Source: a virus. From it: 28,497 nt of DNA. A program made the position numbers and the translations under genes. Location: the IMG/VR virus record IMGVR_UViG_3300044953_000602, positions 1 through 28,497 of that record; one strand, 5' to 3'. Shown piece by piece: positions 15,068-22,804 of this stretch (within the stretch, counting starts at the first letter, position 1; every line of letters begins with the position of its first letter). The notes beneath the pieces were generated by a model. That model searched no databases. It was not told where the DNA came from and saw nothing but the letters and a program-made list of their open reading frames with translations.

Positions 15068-15610
15068 TTATAAACCTTCGGAATATAGTCTTGATCTTAC
15101 TTGACGACCAACTGTTCTATAGAACACATTAGATGACGTTAAACCATTGAAGACAGAAGTATATCTACCATTAGGGTTAAGTACGATAAATGGATTGTCA
15201 ATTTGCGATGTAGTTGTGTTAATACGTACATTTGTGTTAAAGCCTGAAAGAACAATTGATGTAGTTGCAAAGTTAGGATCATTAAACCTAACTGTAGCAT
15301 TAAATGCTGTTGTTGTGGGTGTAACAGTTACAAGCGATGAATGAATCTTGCCAAAGATAACAGTATCACCATTATTCGATGGAATGGTAAGTTTAATTGC
15401 AAATGGATTTGCAACAACAAATGACCCCGTTGCATAAGAAGCAGCAAAAGTTAATGTCATTGGTGTAGCTGTTGCAGTACCACTAAGAGGTGGACTTGCT
15501 AATTGAGTATCTGCAGAAAGATTAAGTGTGCAAGAATATGCACTGGTAGCGCCATTTACTGTCGCTGTTTGAGCTGTTGTGGTGATTGGAAGAAGATATT
15601 CGTAAGCCAT
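15068..15610 (-). CDS. Probable virion structural or decoration protein
   Basis: A 180-residue, Thr/Ser/Asn-rich, beta-strand-rich protein (TATPMTLTF, ATGSFVVANPF, TTSIVLSGF) with no cysteine-based motif except one Cys and no enzyme motif. The composition is that of an Ig-like or jelly-roll surface protein. It lies right after the major capsid gene on the same strand and has the best late promoter in the region, which suggests an abundant head decoration (Hoc- or Soc-like) protein or a fibre part. The exact role is inference. It ends against a strong bidirectional terminator shared with queF. Confidence 0.6.
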   Translation of the reverse strand: MAYEYLLPITTTAQTATVNGATSAYSCTLNLSADTQLASPPLSGTATATPMTLTFAASYATGSFVVANPFAIKLTIPSNNGDTVIFGKIHSSLVTVTPTTTAFNATVRFNDPNFATTSIVLSGFNTNVRINTTTSQIDNPFIVLNPNGRYTSVFNGLTSSNVFYRTVGRQVRSRLYSEGL

Positions 15611-15615
15611 ACTAT

Positions 15616-15623
15616 TATTTATA
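15616..15623 (-). promoter_or_regulatory. T4-type late promoter box
   Basis: On the minus strand an exact TATAAATA, then 5 bases (ATAGT), then the ATG at 15610. Same geometry as at 43 and 472. Confidence 0.7.
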
Positions 15624-15813
15624 GTTTTACATCCACTAATTTTTATAATATCATTTCAAATTTAAAATAACTGCAGTATCACACCCTATAAAACTTGTTA
15701 TTAAGGTATGTTTTTTGTTGGTTGGTTAGTCTAACCTTTTTTTACTAGCGATACTAGCAAGGAAATTACCTGCACTGTATTACCGACGTTCGTGTTTTGC
15801 TTTTTATATATAC
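15624..15813. other. Intergenic region after the capsid gene
   Basis: About 190 bases with no convincing gene. It holds a weak plus-strand terminator-like hairpin (15724-15743) and otherwise AT-rich DNA. No tRNA cloverleaf was seen. Confidence 0.5.
15724..15743 (+). terminator. Weak terminator-like hairpin, plus strand
   Basis: GGTTA, loop GTC, TAACC, then seven T. The stem is short, but the T-tract is clear. No plus-strand gene lies upstream after the queF terminator, so its purpose is unclear. Confidence 0.35.
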
Positions 15814-15846
15814 AAAAAAACCCTTGATGTAGCAATCCATCAAGGG
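15814..15846 (-). terminator. Intrinsic terminator of the capsid transcript
   Basis: Minus-strand hairpin with 9 paired bases (CCCTTGATG with CATCAAGGG, 15821-15829 and 15838-15846), an 8-base loop and a run of seven T on the minus strand. It stands 28 bases after the capsid stop codon. Confidence 0.88.
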
Positions 15847-15873
15847 TCAAAATTGTTACCAATTTTATCGAGA

Positions 15874-17367
15874 TTACATGTACACGGACTGTACGCCTGG
15901 AGTGAACGCTGTACCTAAGTTCGTTACAAGAACTAGATGGTAATAGAGGTTTGCACCAAAGATGTTATCGACAACACCATAACGGGTAAGCAAGCCTACA
16001 CGTGGGGCGAAGTCGTTTGGACCAATGGTTCTCTGTACCATGATAGGGATGTAAGGGCAATAGATGATACCAGTGTCATAGAAGTTAGGGCCTTTATAAC
16101 CAAGAAGAGCATACTCAATAGCTGTGCTATATGTAGAGTAGCCTGTGTTGGAATATCCAGGGTTCTGAACTTCTGTACGGGTATCACGGTATACGGTGAA
16201 TCTACCACCAACTGTACCTACCTTAGCAATACCTACACCCTGTGTGTTAACGTTGCCGTTAACAGACATCCACTGGAATTCAGGGAGCATTTCAAGAATT
16301 GCGCACACTTTTGGTGTTGCAACAATGAAATTAGCGGAGCCGCGACGATTTCTCGTAGCGATTCGGTTTGCCTCGACGATAAGCTTCTGATAGAAGTCAC
16401 GATTACGTTCTGCTAACCAGCGACCATCTGCGGATGCTGGACTCCAATAAGAATAGCCTACTGTCGTGCCTGCATTGAGTGCTGTTTGGATCATTCTCAT
16501 GATCATTTCACGGTCGATTTCAGCCTGAATTTCATAGCTCATCGCATTTGTTAATTCAGCATCCACATCAATACCGTTCATGTTCTTGAGGTCCTGTTCG
16601 AGTTCAATGGACCAACGAGCGCCTAATTTACGAGTGCCTGCTTCAACAGCGGTTTTCTCAAAGCTAACTTCAACGGTCGGGATGTTGGAGTTGATTTCGA
16701 AATTCTTAAGAATTTCAGCAACACCAGTATCAGCAGGATTGAAAGCCCAATCACTATTACCAGTCAACGAAGTCGACGATGTACCAGTGTAACGGGTTTC
16801 AAGGAACTGATAGCCCAATTCGTTAGTAAACCCACCATTAGCACTGTAGTTAACTTGCTGCTGACTATGGGAGCCAGGAGCAGCAACTGTACCAGGAGCG
16901 TCAATGCTGTTGCTTCCACCAAGAGTGGTATTACCATACTTGTAGCGAAGAGCAAATGCAAGGCCGACTGGACCAGACATAGGTTGGACACCAACGATTT
17001 CGTTAGAAATAAGCTCTGGGAATGTACGTCTAATCATCGGGATCAAGATCTTTGGAAGACGTGCGTCACCGGCAGCATAACCGTCGTTGGAGTTAATGGT
17101 GCTTGGTGGTTGGAAGATACCTCCGATAGTGGAACCACTACCGAAAGAACCGCCATTACCAGCAACATTAGCTTCATTGAAGCAGTACTGCTCTTGGTTC
17201 TCAAGGAGAACCGCGGTGGACAAACGCTTATGCGAATCTTCGATAGGAGAAACTGTATCAGACGAATAGTCGAGTACAGGTGCCCACTTCTCAAGGAGCG
17301 CATCAGCTCTTGTTTGGTTGATGAACGACATAGGAGCATTGATTTTATTATTCATACGTTTTATCAT
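15874..17367 (-). CDS. gp23: Major capsid protein, gp23-like
   Basis: The 497-residue head shell protein of T4-like phages. Typical gp23 segments include LPKILIPMIRRTFPELISNEIVGVQPMSGPVGLAFALRYKYG (in the N-terminal third), the ENRDFYQKL-type middle and TRYGVVDN near the end. The ATG at 17367 is chosen because GAGG lies 5 bases upstream, and because Glu65-Ala66 (CFNE/ANVAG) then falls exactly where T4 gp23 is cut by the prohead protease. The frame is open to a TTG at 17403. It follows scaffold gp22 by 61 bases and ends at a strong terminator. It is made as a precursor, assembled on the gp22 core, then trimmed by gp21. Confidence 0.95.
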   Translation of the reverse strand: MIKRMNNKINAPMSFINQTRADALLEKWAPVLDYSSDTVSPIEDSHKRLSTAVLLENQEQYCFNEANVAGNGGSFGSGSTIGGIFQPPSTINSNDGYAAGDARLPKILIPMIRRTFPELISNEIVGVQPMSGPVGLAFALRYKYGNTTLGGSNSIDAPGTVAAPGSHSQQQVNYSANGGFTNELGYQFLETRYTGTSSTSLTGNSDWAFNPADTGVAEILKNFEINSNIPTVEVSFEKTAVEAGTRKLGARWSIELEQDLKNMNGIDVDAELTNAMSYEIQAEIDREMIMRMIQTALNAGTTVGYSYWSPASADGRWLAERNRDFYQKLIVEANRIATRNRRGSANFIVATPKVCAILEMLPEFQWMSVNGNVNTQGVGIAKVGTVGGRFTVYRDTRTEVQNPGYSNTGYSTYSTAIEYALLGYKGPNFYDTGIIYCPYIPIMVQRTIGPNDFAPRVGLLTRYGVVDNIFGANLYYHLVLVTNLGTAFTPGVQSVYM

Positions 17368-17372
17368 TTGGA

Positions 17373-17376
17373 CCTC
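17373..17376 (-). promoter_or_regulatory. Ribosome binding site of the capsid gene
   Basis: GAGG on the minus strand, 5 bases before the ATG at 17367. It decides the start over the upstream TTG at 17403. Confidence 0.6.
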
Positions 17377-17428
17377 ATGGGATTGGTTACCCAAGCAACT
17401 CAAGCATATAGCTTCATGTTTAAAATAC

Positions 17429-18271
17429 TTATTTAACTCTATTTAATTCTGTTAAGTAGGAGTTAATAAAAGGATCTTTCTTTGTTGTTTGCTCAACGAC
17501 AACTTTTGGAGCGTCATGTTTACCGACACGGTTATTAAGAGCTTGCTCTTTAATAACTTCTGTTTGTTCAGCTTCTTTCTTATCGTAAAGCTTAGAAATG
17601 TAATCGAAGTTTTCTTTTACGAATGTAATGTTTTTCTCTTGAAGAATCTTCTTAATATAATCTGCCTTATTAGGAGCCATCTTAGAGGTATTTGATTCAA
17701 TAAAGATTGCTTTCTGTAACGTATCAATTTCTTTCTTGAGCTTAGCATTTTCAGCAACAAGTGCATCTGCTTGCTGGTTTGCTTCATCAATTTGTTGCTT
17801 ACCTTCAATAACAGCTTCTTTAATAGACTCTGTCATAAGTGCAGAATCAACAGCAAGTGTCTTTCTAAGACCTTCAAGTACGGTAAGAGCTTGCTTATTT
17901 TTGACAGCCTCGTTAACTGATTCAGCTGGAATTAATTCTTCAATATAGGTATCAATATAGGTTGAAAGCGACTCAACTAATTGATCTTTGAATTGGCTAG
18001 CACCGTTATTCAATTCTCTTTCATATTTTTCTATAACTTTAACAAGCTTAGCAGCGTTGTTCTTATCAATAGCTTCGACAACTTTGCTAAGTTTAGCGCA
18101 GTGATCGGCGTTGATTGCTTCTAAGAGAGCTTCAAGCTTTTTAGCATAAAGTTCATCTTGAGTAGTGAGTGCTTGCTCAACATGAAGTTTAATACGGTTG
18201 CTAAATGCTGTTTCAATTTCATTTAACGACTCTTCAGAAAGTAGATTTTGTGGGATAATGTCCTTGATCAT
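17429..18271 (-). CDS. gp22: Prohead scaffold protein, gp22-like
   Basis: A 280-residue, highly helical, charged protein rich in Ala, Glu, Lys and Gln, with coiled-coil stretches at about 45-90 and 155-200 (EANQQADALVAENAKLKKEIDTLQKAI). This is the composition of the T4 gp22 core scaffold. Its place between the protease/core genes and gp23 is the T4 order. It would form the inner core on which gp23 assembles and then be degraded by gp21; Glu residues in L/I-x-E contexts, the protease's preferred sites, are frequent. It starts 2 bases after the stop of the gp67-like gene. The sequence itself is poorly conserved between phages, so the call leans on composition and order. Confidence 0.85.
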   Translation of the reverse strand: MIKDIIPQNLLSEESLNEIETAFSNRIKLHVEQALTTQDELYAKKLEALLEAINADHCAKLSKVVEAIDKNNAAKLVKVIEKYERELNNGASQFKDQLVESLSTYIDTYIEELIPAESVNEAVKNKQALTVLEGLRKTLAVDSALMTESIKEAVIEGKQQIDEANQQADALVAENAKLKKEIDTLQKAIFIESNTSKMAPNKADYIKKILQEKNITFVKENFDYISKLYDKKEAEQTEVIKEQALNNRVGKHDAPKVVVEQTTKKDPFINSYLTELNRVK

Positions 18272-18273
18272 AA

Positions 18274-18543
18274 TTAGAAAAGAGTAGGTTTAATGCTCTG
18301 CGCAATCTTGGTTTCAAGCTTGGAGTGTATTACCTGCTGTAAATATTTATTAGCTTGAGCATACTTTTCTTCAGCAATACACATAATAAAATTTGTAAGC
18401 AATGTGCTTTCTTTGACAACTTTTTTATTTTTACTCTTAGTTGCACCGGTAACACCAGCACTGATGACCTTATCATGTGGTGGAGCTAATTTAGCAAGTT
18501 TTTTGGCTTTTGTTTTTTTAGAAGTCTTTTTAGCTTTGGCCAT
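18274..18543 (-). CDS. Prohead core protein, gp67-like
   Basis: An 89-residue protein. Residues 1-45 are very basic (KKTSKKTKAKKLAK), and the C-terminal 45 form a helical region (FIMCIAEEKYAQANKYLQQVIHSKLETKIAQSIK) resembling the helix of T4 gp67, a minor component of the prohead core. T4 gp67 has an acidic tail; here the charged part is basic and N-terminal. The position, between gp21 and gp22, differs slightly from T4 (20-67-68-21-22-23). It has its own late promoter. It could be a core protein or a basic internal protein packaged with DNA. Confidence 0.6.
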   Translation of the reverse strand: MAKAKKTSKKTKAKKLAKLAPPHDKVISAGVTGATKSKNKKVVKESTLLTNFIMCIAEEKYAQANKYLQQVIHSKLETKIAQSIKPTLF

Positions 18544-18548
18544 ATATG

Positions 18549-18556
18549 TATTTATA
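18549..18556 (-). promoter_or_regulatory. T4-type late promoter box
   Basis: Minus-strand TATAAATA, 5 bases (CATAT), then the ATG at 18543. It overlaps the stop codon of the gp21 gene and gives gp67-like, gp22 and gp23 an extra promoter. Confidence 0.7.
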
Positions 18557-19214
18557 GTTTTGAGATAAATTTTAAGATTTGTTCACGAAGAAATTTATCA
18601 ACATCTTTCTTTGGCATAGTAGAAATACTATTTTCAAAATCAAAATACATTTCTTCAAATTTACTATCCTCAACAACTACAAATTGTTTAGACTCTAAAA
18701 TACCATTAACGAAAGCTTTCGGGCATGATGGGTCAGCAACACAATCAACAGCAATAAGTCTCATATTACGTACCGTATTGCACTTTGTACCTTCTTCAAG
18801 TGTACCTAATGCTCTTGAAGACATACCTACTTTTACACCATCGTTAATAAGAGATTTAACAACAAGACCACATGGGGTAGATAATACCTTAGACTTACCA
18901 ACATATACATTACCATCTGCGTATATATCAGTAACAAGGTGGCATGCTCTTTCAAGATTAACATCTGCAGATGTAGGGTGGTTTAATTCACCCATAGCAC
19001 GCTGCATTTTAATCATTTCTTCTGTATAACGTCTTACTTCACGTTCTAATTCATCTTTCGGATAACGACGGTTGTTTTTGTTAACATCTTCAGCCATCAT
19101 ATATGGACCTTTGATGAATAGTGCTGCAGGTGCATTTCTATTTTGTTCTTCGTATATATACTCGAACTCTTCTTTGATTGGTTTTTCTACTAGGAGATTT
19201 AAACGCATTGCCAT
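18552..19214 (-). CDS. gp21: Prohead core protease, gp21-like
   Basis: A 220-residue serine protease of the T4 prohead protease family (S77, related to herpesvirus assemblin). Visible: GPYMMAEDVNKNNRRYP (36-52), MGELNHP with catalytic His79, and VGMSSRALG (129-137) with the nucleophile at Ser132 or Ser133, followed by a beta strand with Asp157 or Asp161 (AVDCVADPSC). It removes the scaffold and trims gp23 and other head proteins during maturation. The C-terminal 30 residues are charged (SISTMPKKDVDKFLREQILKF), probably the autoprocessed tail. A late-type box precedes the start. It is 5 bases from the gp4 gene. Confidence 0.93.
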   Translation of the reverse strand: MAMRLNLLVEKPIKEEFEYIYEEQNRNAPAALFIKGPYMMAEDVNKNNRRYPKDELEREVRRYTEEMIKMQRAMGELNHPTSADVNLERACHLVTDIYADGNVYVGKSKVLSTPCGLVVKSLINDGVKVGMSSRALGTLEEGTKCNTVRNMRLIAVDCVADPSCPKAFVNGILESKQFVVVEDSKFEEMYFDFENSISTMPKKDVDKFLREQILKFISKL

Positions 19215-19219
19215 ATTAT

Positions 19220-19711
19220 TTATTTATTGACAGTGAGTTGTTTTTCTGTTATAATTATAAATTCATAGCCCCTTTTCAAGCACCATTCTTTAGCAGACTT
19301 CCACTTTGCTTGATTTGTTACGTACATTGTTTGTTCGTAAATCAAATTTGACTTCTTGCGGTATTTTGTTTTTGGTGGTAGCAATTGACTAGATGGTTTA
19401 ATTTCAACTAGATATTTCTTTACATTATTACCTTCTTTAATCTTAACAAAATTATCTACAAAGTAACGATGTACTCTACCATCCAATGGATTCACGTAAG
19501 GTATAACAACGTTTTCGCTACCCCATGATAGTATGTTTTCATTACAATCACAAAACTTCATGAATCGTAATTCCAGAGACGATCTGTAAACTGCTTTTTC
19601 ACCGATAAACTTATGCTTATTTTTAGGTACAAAAATACCTTGCACAAATTTAGAGTTTTTTTGCAGCAGCATCATGTGTGGTGATAAATTGAAGGTAAAA
19701 CATTTCACCAT
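19220..19711 (-). CDS. gp4: Head completion protein, gp4-like (TnsA-type nuclease fold)
   Basis: A 163-residue protein matching T4 gp4 (gp50/gp65 in older naming). VYRSSLELRFMKFCDCNENILSWGSE, then VVIPYVNPLDGRVHRYFVDNFV, then KYLVEIKP are the conserved blocks. The D-N-F and E-I-K residues fit the active site of the restriction-like nuclease fold (D...ExK), with Glu48 (of LELRF) as a possible third acid. In T4 it acts after DNA packaging to prepare heads for tail joining. The T4-like homology begins near residue 25, so the start is uncertain: ATG 19711 as given, or ATG 19675 (MMLLQKN), which would fit if the overlapping small frame 19650-19772 is real. Confidence 0.88.
   Translation of the reverse strand: MVKCFTFNLSPHMMLLQKNSKFVQGIFVPKNKHKFIGEKAVYRSSLELRFMKFCDCNENILSWGSENVVIPYVNPLDGRVHRYFVDNFVKIKEGNNVKKYLVEIKPSSQLLPPKTKYRKKSNLIYEQTMYVTNQAKWKSAKEWCLKRGYEFIIITEKQLTVNK
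19221..19228 (-). promoter_or_regulatory. Late promoter-like box for gp21
   Basis: Minus-strand AATAAATA (one mismatch from TATAAATA), 6 bases before the ATG at 19214. It overlaps the end of the gp4 gene. Confidence 0.5.
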
Positions 19712-19772
19712 GCTTGTATGGGTGTGATGTATTTGATTGGTGTTTTACTATATATCTACCACCGTGTTTCAA
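19650..19772 (-). CDS. Possible small protein overlapping the gp4 start
   Basis: A 40-residue frame from a TTG at 19772 to a TAA at 19650, reading KHGGRYIVKHQSNTSHPYKHGEMFYLQFITTHDAAAKKL. It follows a CATAAATA box by 11 bases and ends just inside the gp4 frame. It is soluble and basic, with no recognised relative. It explains the 119-base gap before gp4 and would favour gp4 starting at 19675. It may equally be an untranslated leader. Confidence 0.25.
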   Translation of the reverse strand: MKHGGRYIVKHQSNTSHPYKHGEMFYLQFITTHDAAAKKL

Positions 19773-19783
19773 TTTTGTTAATA

Positions 19784-19791
19784 TATTTATG
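19784..19791 (-). promoter_or_regulatory. Late promoter-like box upstream of gp4
   Basis: Minus-strand CATAAATA, one mismatch from consensus. No ATG lies 5-6 bases downstream; the nearest starts are a TTG at 19772 and the ATG of gp4 at 19711. Confidence 0.4.
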
Positions 19792-19826
19792 GTTAGATTA
19801 TGGTTACCTGGGTTTGTTGATAATAC

Positions 19827-20978
19827 CTAGCCGATTACGAACATAACAGAATCTGCATCACCTAATCCGGGTGATGCACCAGTGTAAAGTCTCTCTTCAA
19901 GTTCTTTCTTCTCAGTTAAACCTTCTTGTAATAAGTCATAGTTTAATGCACCACCACCAATTAAAGTAACTTGACCAAATTTACCACGAACACGACCAAC
20001 TACAATTTTAGATAATGCAAGAGCGTATTGATATACCCATGGCTCTTTAATTATATCTCTGATAGGACGCTCAACATAAGCAGGTAACACACCAAAGAAT
20101 CTACCACCAATAGTTGTTGGTTGTGGGTAAATTTTTAATATTTGCGTACGTTCATCAAATTCATATGAACGTTTTGTTGATAAAACCTTTTCGCGTACAT
20201 CTATCCACTCTTTTAAAGTGTACCACGATACAAGATCAAATCCGTAATTATCTAAAGCGTATGAAAAATATGTTTGCTGCGCTAAAGTTTGCTCTAATGT
20301 GAAGAGGGTATTAATACCTTGGGTCCTACTTTCTTGAAAGTCTGTAATTGCTATTACTTTTCGATAATCAAGTACGTCGTAGTCATACATGTTATTGATT
20401 TGGGTAGTTGTAGTTGGTAATTGCTGAATCGTTGGTAATTCAATGTATGAGGATTTAAAATTAGCAGTTAACGACTGGTTAAATGCAATGATATTACCAT
20501 ATGTGGAATTGCTAACCAATTCAAAAGCTGGCACACCACTAGGAAAATCAACACTTAAAGATGAAGATGAAGTAAATGTTGATGCAGGTATATTAGTTGT
20601 GCATACATATGTAACACTAGTTAATGGTGTATAATATGAAGGTGATGGCTTTGATATTTCGTGAGCGTTTTGAGCTGCTTGTGATAAACCTGTTTTAGCT
20701 AGTGTGTAAAGTTTATCTATTGGTAATCCAACATTCTGAATGTATAAATTTGAATTAAAAATCAAATATTCTTTAGTATATCCTGCAAATTTAGTAAACA
20801 TTTCAACAGCGATTGAAATGTTTTCATATAATTGATCTTTATGAATTTCGACGGTTACCAATGGGTAACCAAGAGCTCTTGTAATTCTTTCACCTAATCT
20901 ATCAAAGGTTTCAATCTTAGAATTAAGATTGGTTGATTGGAACGCGGAGATTGGGGTAATTGTACAAAGATTGCTCAT
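19827..20978 (-). CDS. gp13: Neck protein, gp13-like
   Basis: A 383-residue head-tail connector. Two parts recall T4 gp13: the N-terminal IETFDRLGERITRALGYPLVTVEIHKDQLYENISIAVEMFTKFAGYTKEYL (about 22-72), equivalent to the gp13 helix that begins the fold, and the C-terminal WVYQYALALSKIVVGRVRGKFG followed by LIGGGALNYDLLQEGLTEKKELEERLY (about 315-370), with the same A-x-A-L-x-K and G-G-x-x-x-x-x-x-L-x-E-x pattern as in T4. The middle (125-200) is Ser/Thr-rich and beta-like and is longer than in T4. It would join the portal vertex after packaging. It follows the portal gene, with a late box between. Confidence 0.8.
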   Translation of the reverse strand: MSNLCTITPISAFQSTNLNSKIETFDRLGERITRALGYPLVTVEIHKDQLYENISIAVEMFTKFAGYTKEYLIFNSNLYIQNVGLPIDKLYTLAKTGLSQAAQNAHEISKPSPSYYTPLTSVTYVCTTNIPASTFTSSSSLSVDFPSGVPAFELVSNSTYGNIIAFNQSLTANFKSSYIELPTIQQLPTTTTQINNMYDYDVLDYRKVIAITDFQESRTQGINTLFTLEQTLAQQTYFSYALDNYGFDLVSWYTLKEWIDVREKVLSTKRSYEFDERTQILKIYPQPTTIGGRFFGVLPAYVERPIRDIIKEPWVYQYALALSKIVVGRVRGKFGQVTLIGGGALNYDLLQEGLTEKKELEERLYTGASPGLGDADSVMFVIG

Positions 20979-20984
20979 TTACTT

Positions 20985-20992
20985 TATTTATG
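20985..20992 (-). promoter_or_regulatory. Late promoter-like box for gp13
   Basis: Minus-strand CATAAATA, 6 bases before the ATG at 20978; it overlaps the portal stop codon. Confidence 0.5.
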
Positions 20993-22787
20993 TTGTGGGT
21001 GCTTCTGGTGTTTCAGGTGCAGCTGCAGCTTCAGGAGCTTCACCTCCCACAGGAGCTTCACCTCCCAGTGGTGTTGTTTCGGAACCCCCGCCAATTTCAG
21101 CTGGTGCTCCACCGAATGCTGGTGGTACCGCACTATCTCCTCCACCACCTCCAATTGGAGCTTCACCACCTGCAGGAGCCATACCCGTAGCAAAAACTTC
21201 TTTCCAATTAGGACCACTACTTGCGATTTGTTGAATCTCCCATTGGAACTCTGTATCTTTTCTCAAATACTCTCTGTTAGCCATTATTTGAGTGTCTGTC
21301 CAACCCAAATATCTCTTTTGTGCATAAGTTTTAGAAATAAACTCATTCTGTGAAAGATTTGCATAAGTGTTAATTTTAAGCTCCATTTTTTGATTTTCGC
21401 GAAGATCGTAAAAATTAGTTGGAACATTAAACTTGACTGTTATATTGGTTTCTTTGAGCTCATATTTTTCCCAAAGTTTTAACAACTTAAGATGTGTAAT
21501 AAAGGCACGTTTAATCCCCGCTGCAAATCTTTGCTGCATTCTAATAACGAAACGAGCGAATTTTAATTCTTCTCTAAGAATTTCATTACCATCTCTAAAA
21601 GCGTCTTGTGGGTCTAAACGAGTTGTTGGTACTTTTAATGAGCGGTAAAGTTTTTTAATGAAGTACATCAAATCAGATAACTCACCTAAATTAGCACCAC
21701 CTGGTAATTGCGTTACCGTTGTACCGTCTGATCCTTGGCGTTTAGCAAACCAAAAAGCATCAAGCGTCGATTGTGGGTTGAATTTATTTACCACATCATT
21801 TTGATCAATGTTAAATGTTTTTGACGACCAATAGTTTTGAATTAATTTACGTAAATATGATTCTGCCTTTGGAGGTGGCATATTACCCACATCAACGTTG
21901 AACACCAACCGTTCAGGTGCACGAACCATACGGTAGATAATAATAGCATCTTCAATGAGTGATAACTGTCTATATGATCTACGAGCGTTTTCCAAAATAG
22001 GAAGAGCAAATGTTACATGATCGTCATATATACCTGAATTAATATACAAAATTTGATTTTCATCCATTGGTATAAACTCATACTTTTCAATTTTTGTAGG
22101 GTTATCTTTTGCAAAAATGGGCTTTTTATACAAATAACCTTTGATCATTAAATTTTGTATATTATTATATACTGGGTCGCACAACTCAGGTGGTATATTA
22201 ACAAATCCGAGAATACCTTTATCTGTATAATCTTTGTGAATAATATTCTCAAAATAAAGTTCACCTTCAATTAAAAATTGACGCACATATGACCAACCTT
22301 TATTTTCTAAGTCTAAATATTCTACAATTTTTTTAAATTCTTCTTGAATATCTTGTTGTTGAAAATCACTAAGCTTTACATCTCTTGTTTGTAATTTTAC
22401 AATATCACCATTTTCATCAATATTGATAAATTCATCGCAAATTTCATCTAATGCACCTGCTACATCAGAATAGGCAGCCATTACACGATAATCACGTAAT
22501 CTACTATTTTTATTTTGGTTTACATTCGCGTATAATGTATGCGCTAGTGAAGTATCAAAGCTAAATGCACCAGCTGAATTTTGATCTGGTGAGCTAATAG
22601 CTACAGAATTGTTTGCGAGAGCTTCAGCTCGTCTAGCACCATTTTTTTGGAAAATTTTATACTTTGGATTTTTTTCCTCAATATTATGTACCTCTTGATA
22701 TGTATATGGTAGCCTTTGCGCGATGTAAGACATAAGCCCATGTCCAAATGTAGATGATTTACCAGTATCGTTTTGCTGAGTTGCCAT
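20988..22787 (-). CDS. gp20: Portal vertex protein, gp20-like
   Basis: The 599-residue dodecameric portal of T4-like phages, the DNA entry channel and head-assembly initiator. Conserved segments include YRVMAAYSDVAGALDEICDEFI (about 83-104), RRSYRQLSLIEDAIIIYRMVRAPERLVFNVDVG (about 269-301) and LPGGANLGELSDLMYFIKKLYRSLKVPTTRL (about 359-389), with DGNEILREELKFARFVIRMQQRF after them. The last 65 residues are a Gly/Pro/Ala-rich tail with repeated GGEAP, absent in T4 gp20 and probably disordered. Opposite-strand frames over this tail are shadows of the repeat. A late box precedes the ATG, and gp15 lies directly upstream. Confidence 0.95.
   Translation of the reverse strand: MATQQNDTGKSSTFGHGLMSYIAQRLPYTYQEVHNIEEKNPKYKIFQKNGARRAEALANNSVAISSPDQNSAGAFSFDTSLAHTLYANVNQNKNSRLRDYRVMAAYSDVAGALDEICDEFINIDENGDIVKLQTRDVKLSDFQQQDIQEEFKKIVEYLDLENKGWSYVRQFLIEGELYFENIIHKDYTDKGILGFVNIPPELCDPVYNNIQNLMIKGYLYKKPIFAKDNPTKIEKYEFIPMDENQILYINSGIYDDHVTFALPILENARRSYRQLSLIEDAIIIYRMVRAPERLVFNVDVGNMPPPKAESYLRKLIQNYWSSKTFNIDQNDVVNKFNPQSTLDAFWFAKRQGSDGTTVTQLPGGANLGELSDLMYFIKKLYRSLKVPTTRLDPQDAFRDGNEILREELKFARFVIRMQQRFAAGIKRAFITHLKLLKLWEKYELKETNITVKFNVPTNFYDLRENQKMELKINTYANLSQNEFISKTYAQKRYLGWTDTQIMANREYLRKDTEFQWEIQQIASSGPNWKEVFATGMAPAGGEAPIGGGGGDSAVPPAFGGAPAEIGGGSETTPLGGEAPVGGEAPEAAAAPETPEAPTT
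21033..21067. repeat. Tandem 18-base repeat in the portal tail
   Basis: Two identical 17-base copies (21033-21049 and 21051-21067), period 18, coding for repeated GGEAP units in the low-complexity C-terminus of the portal. A further related copy lies near 21159-21180. Confidence 0.7.
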
Positions 22788-22792
22788 ATTTA

Positions 22793-22800
22793 TATTTATT
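22793..22800 (-). promoter_or_regulatory. Late promoter-like box for the portal
   Basis: Minus-strand AATAAATA, 5 bases before the ATG at 22787; an overlapping exact TATAAATA (22787-22794) is too close to the start to serve. Confidence 0.5.
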
Positions 22801-22804
22801 TAAC

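Noticed and set aside
15624-15813. tRNA or CRISPR in the intergenic DNA after the capsid gene
   Set aside because: No cloverleaf or spaced repeats can be drawn.
20929-21353. Plus-strand frames rich in Pro/Ala/Ser or Cys/Ser
   Set aside because: They mirror the repeated GGEAP tail of the portal gene; no promoter or ribosome site.
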